The position numbers and the translations under genes are program-made. DNA of 6,463 nt from Collinsella sp. GTDB taxonomy: Bacteria; Actinomycetota; Coriobacteriia; Coriobacteriales; Coriobacteriaceae. The notes below the pieces were generated by a model, which was not told the DNA's origin, made no database searches, and worked only from the letters and a program-made list of their open reading frames with translations. The DNA is taken from positions 1 to 6,463 of the forward strand of contig JAIJJM010000124.1 of assembly GCA_022728415.1 (NCBI GenBank), in the 5' to 3' direction. This document shows, in pieces, positions 6,086 to 6,463 of the stretch. Numbering within the stretch: position 1 is the first letter of the stretch; every line of letters begins with the position of its first letter.

Positions 6086-6463
6086 ATGGTTAAGAAGCTG
6101 CGCGGCCTCGCGCCGTTGCTGGTCATCGTGATCGGACTGCTCGTCCTGTTCTACCCGACGATCAGCAACTTCCTCGTCATGAAGAACGCCTCGCGCGTCG
6201 TCAGCAACTACGACGCGGCCGTCGAGGCGCTCTCCGACGAGGAATACCGCAGCATGATCGACGCCGCGCACGCCTACAACACCAGACTCGCCGAGGAAAG
6301 CTCCGGCATCACCAGCGCCCTTACCGGCGCGGTGAACACCGAAGCCACCGACGCCGAGTACATGAAGCTCCTCAACCTCGCCGGCGACGGCATGATGGGA
6401 TACATCACCGTGCCTAAGCTCAAGGAGACCCTGCCGATTTATCACGGCACTTCCGAGAAAGTG
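6086..6463 (+). CDS. srtC: Class C (pilin-polymerising) sortase, 3' truncated by window end
   Basis: The first 126 residues are present; the frame is still open at the right edge. The start is ATG 6086, preceded by GAAGGAG. MVKKLRG is followed by a membrane segment (about 9-22), then FYPTISN (22-28), an Ala-rich helical region with AYN (63-65), and the sortase core entry MGYITVPKL (104-112) and LPIYHGTSEKV (116-126), which are class C hallmarks. The catalytic His, Cys and Arg lie beyond the window. The enzyme sits in the membrane facing outward, cleaves LPxTG in the two upstream pilins and links pilins through lysine side chains. It is 183 bp from the pilin gene on the same strand, probably co-transcribed but separated by three hairpins. 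The DP[FWY] lid motif expected between about residues 70 and 95 is not seen. Subclass and function are well supported by motifs and context. Confidence 0.93.
   Translation, partial: MVKKLRGLAPLLVIVIGLLVLFYPTISNFLVMKNASRVVSNYDAAVEALSDEEYRSMIDAAHAYNTRLAEESSGITSALTGAVNTEATDAEYMKLLNLAGDGMMGYITVPKLKETLPIYHGTSEKV

Noticed and set aside
6073..6093. Six-codon ATG frame (MKEPYG) overlapping the sortase start
   Set aside because: Its ATG sits immediately next to the sortase Shine-Dalgarno and has only a weak GGGAAGG upstream that is locked in hairpin 3. Most likely coincidental.
4328..6445. 705-codon open frame on the - strand opposite the pilin, the spacer and the sortase
   Set aside because: Same reason: the pilin has signal peptide, E-box and LPDTG on the + strand, and the antisense product resembles no family.

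Overview
This GC-rich window looks like part of a sortase-assembled (LPXTG) pilus operon from a high-GC Gram-positive bacterium. Bifidobacterium is my best guess, from the codon usage (strong G/C bias at third positions), the gene order, and the short Lys/Arg-rich sorting tails. The genus is inferred; no marker gene in the window proves it. All three genes lie on the + strand in the classic order: large ancillary/tip pilin, major pilin, class C sortase.

Layout. (1) Positions 1-4221 hold the 3' part (1,406 residues) of a very large cell-wall-anchored adhesin whose start lies upstream of the window. Most of it is a GLUG-like Gly-Gly-aromatic repeat array, probably a beta-helical stalk. It is followed by a non-repetitive region, a Cna-B-type isopeptide domain, an LPETG sorting signal and an unusually long cytoplasmic tail. 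(2) Positions 4222-4318 are a 97-bp gap with two short hairpins and a ribosome binding site. (3) Positions 4319-5902 hold a complete 527-residue major pilin of the SpaH/EbpB type: signal peptide, N-terminal domain, D2 isopeptide domain, SpaA-like domain with E-box, and LPDTG anchor. (4) Positions 5903-6085 are a 183-bp gap holding three consecutive inverted repeats, the last one directly in front of the next ribosome binding site. (5) From 6086 to the right edge are the first 126 residues of a class C (pilin-polymerising) sortase.

How it works together (established for such loci, inferred here). Both pilins are exported. The sortase cleaves each at LPxTG and joins major pilin subunits into a covalent shaft. 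The large protein is probably placed at the tip or as an ancillary subunit, and a housekeeping sortase fixes the fibre to the cell wall. The hairpins between pilin and sortase could keep sortase expression below that of the structural subunit.

The system itself is a known type. The less ordinary points are the two-tier repeat architecture of the large adhesin with GG-motif spacing of either 29 or 48-50 residues, two CX4C cysteine pairs around its Cna-B domain, its extended C-terminal tail, the missing YPK pilin lysine in the major pilin, the absence of a recognisable DP[FWY] lid motif in the sortase, and the hairpin-filled spacer. I see no tRNA, rRNA, CRISPR, insertion sequence or phage feature. 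The long open frames on the - strand are shadows of the coding strand.
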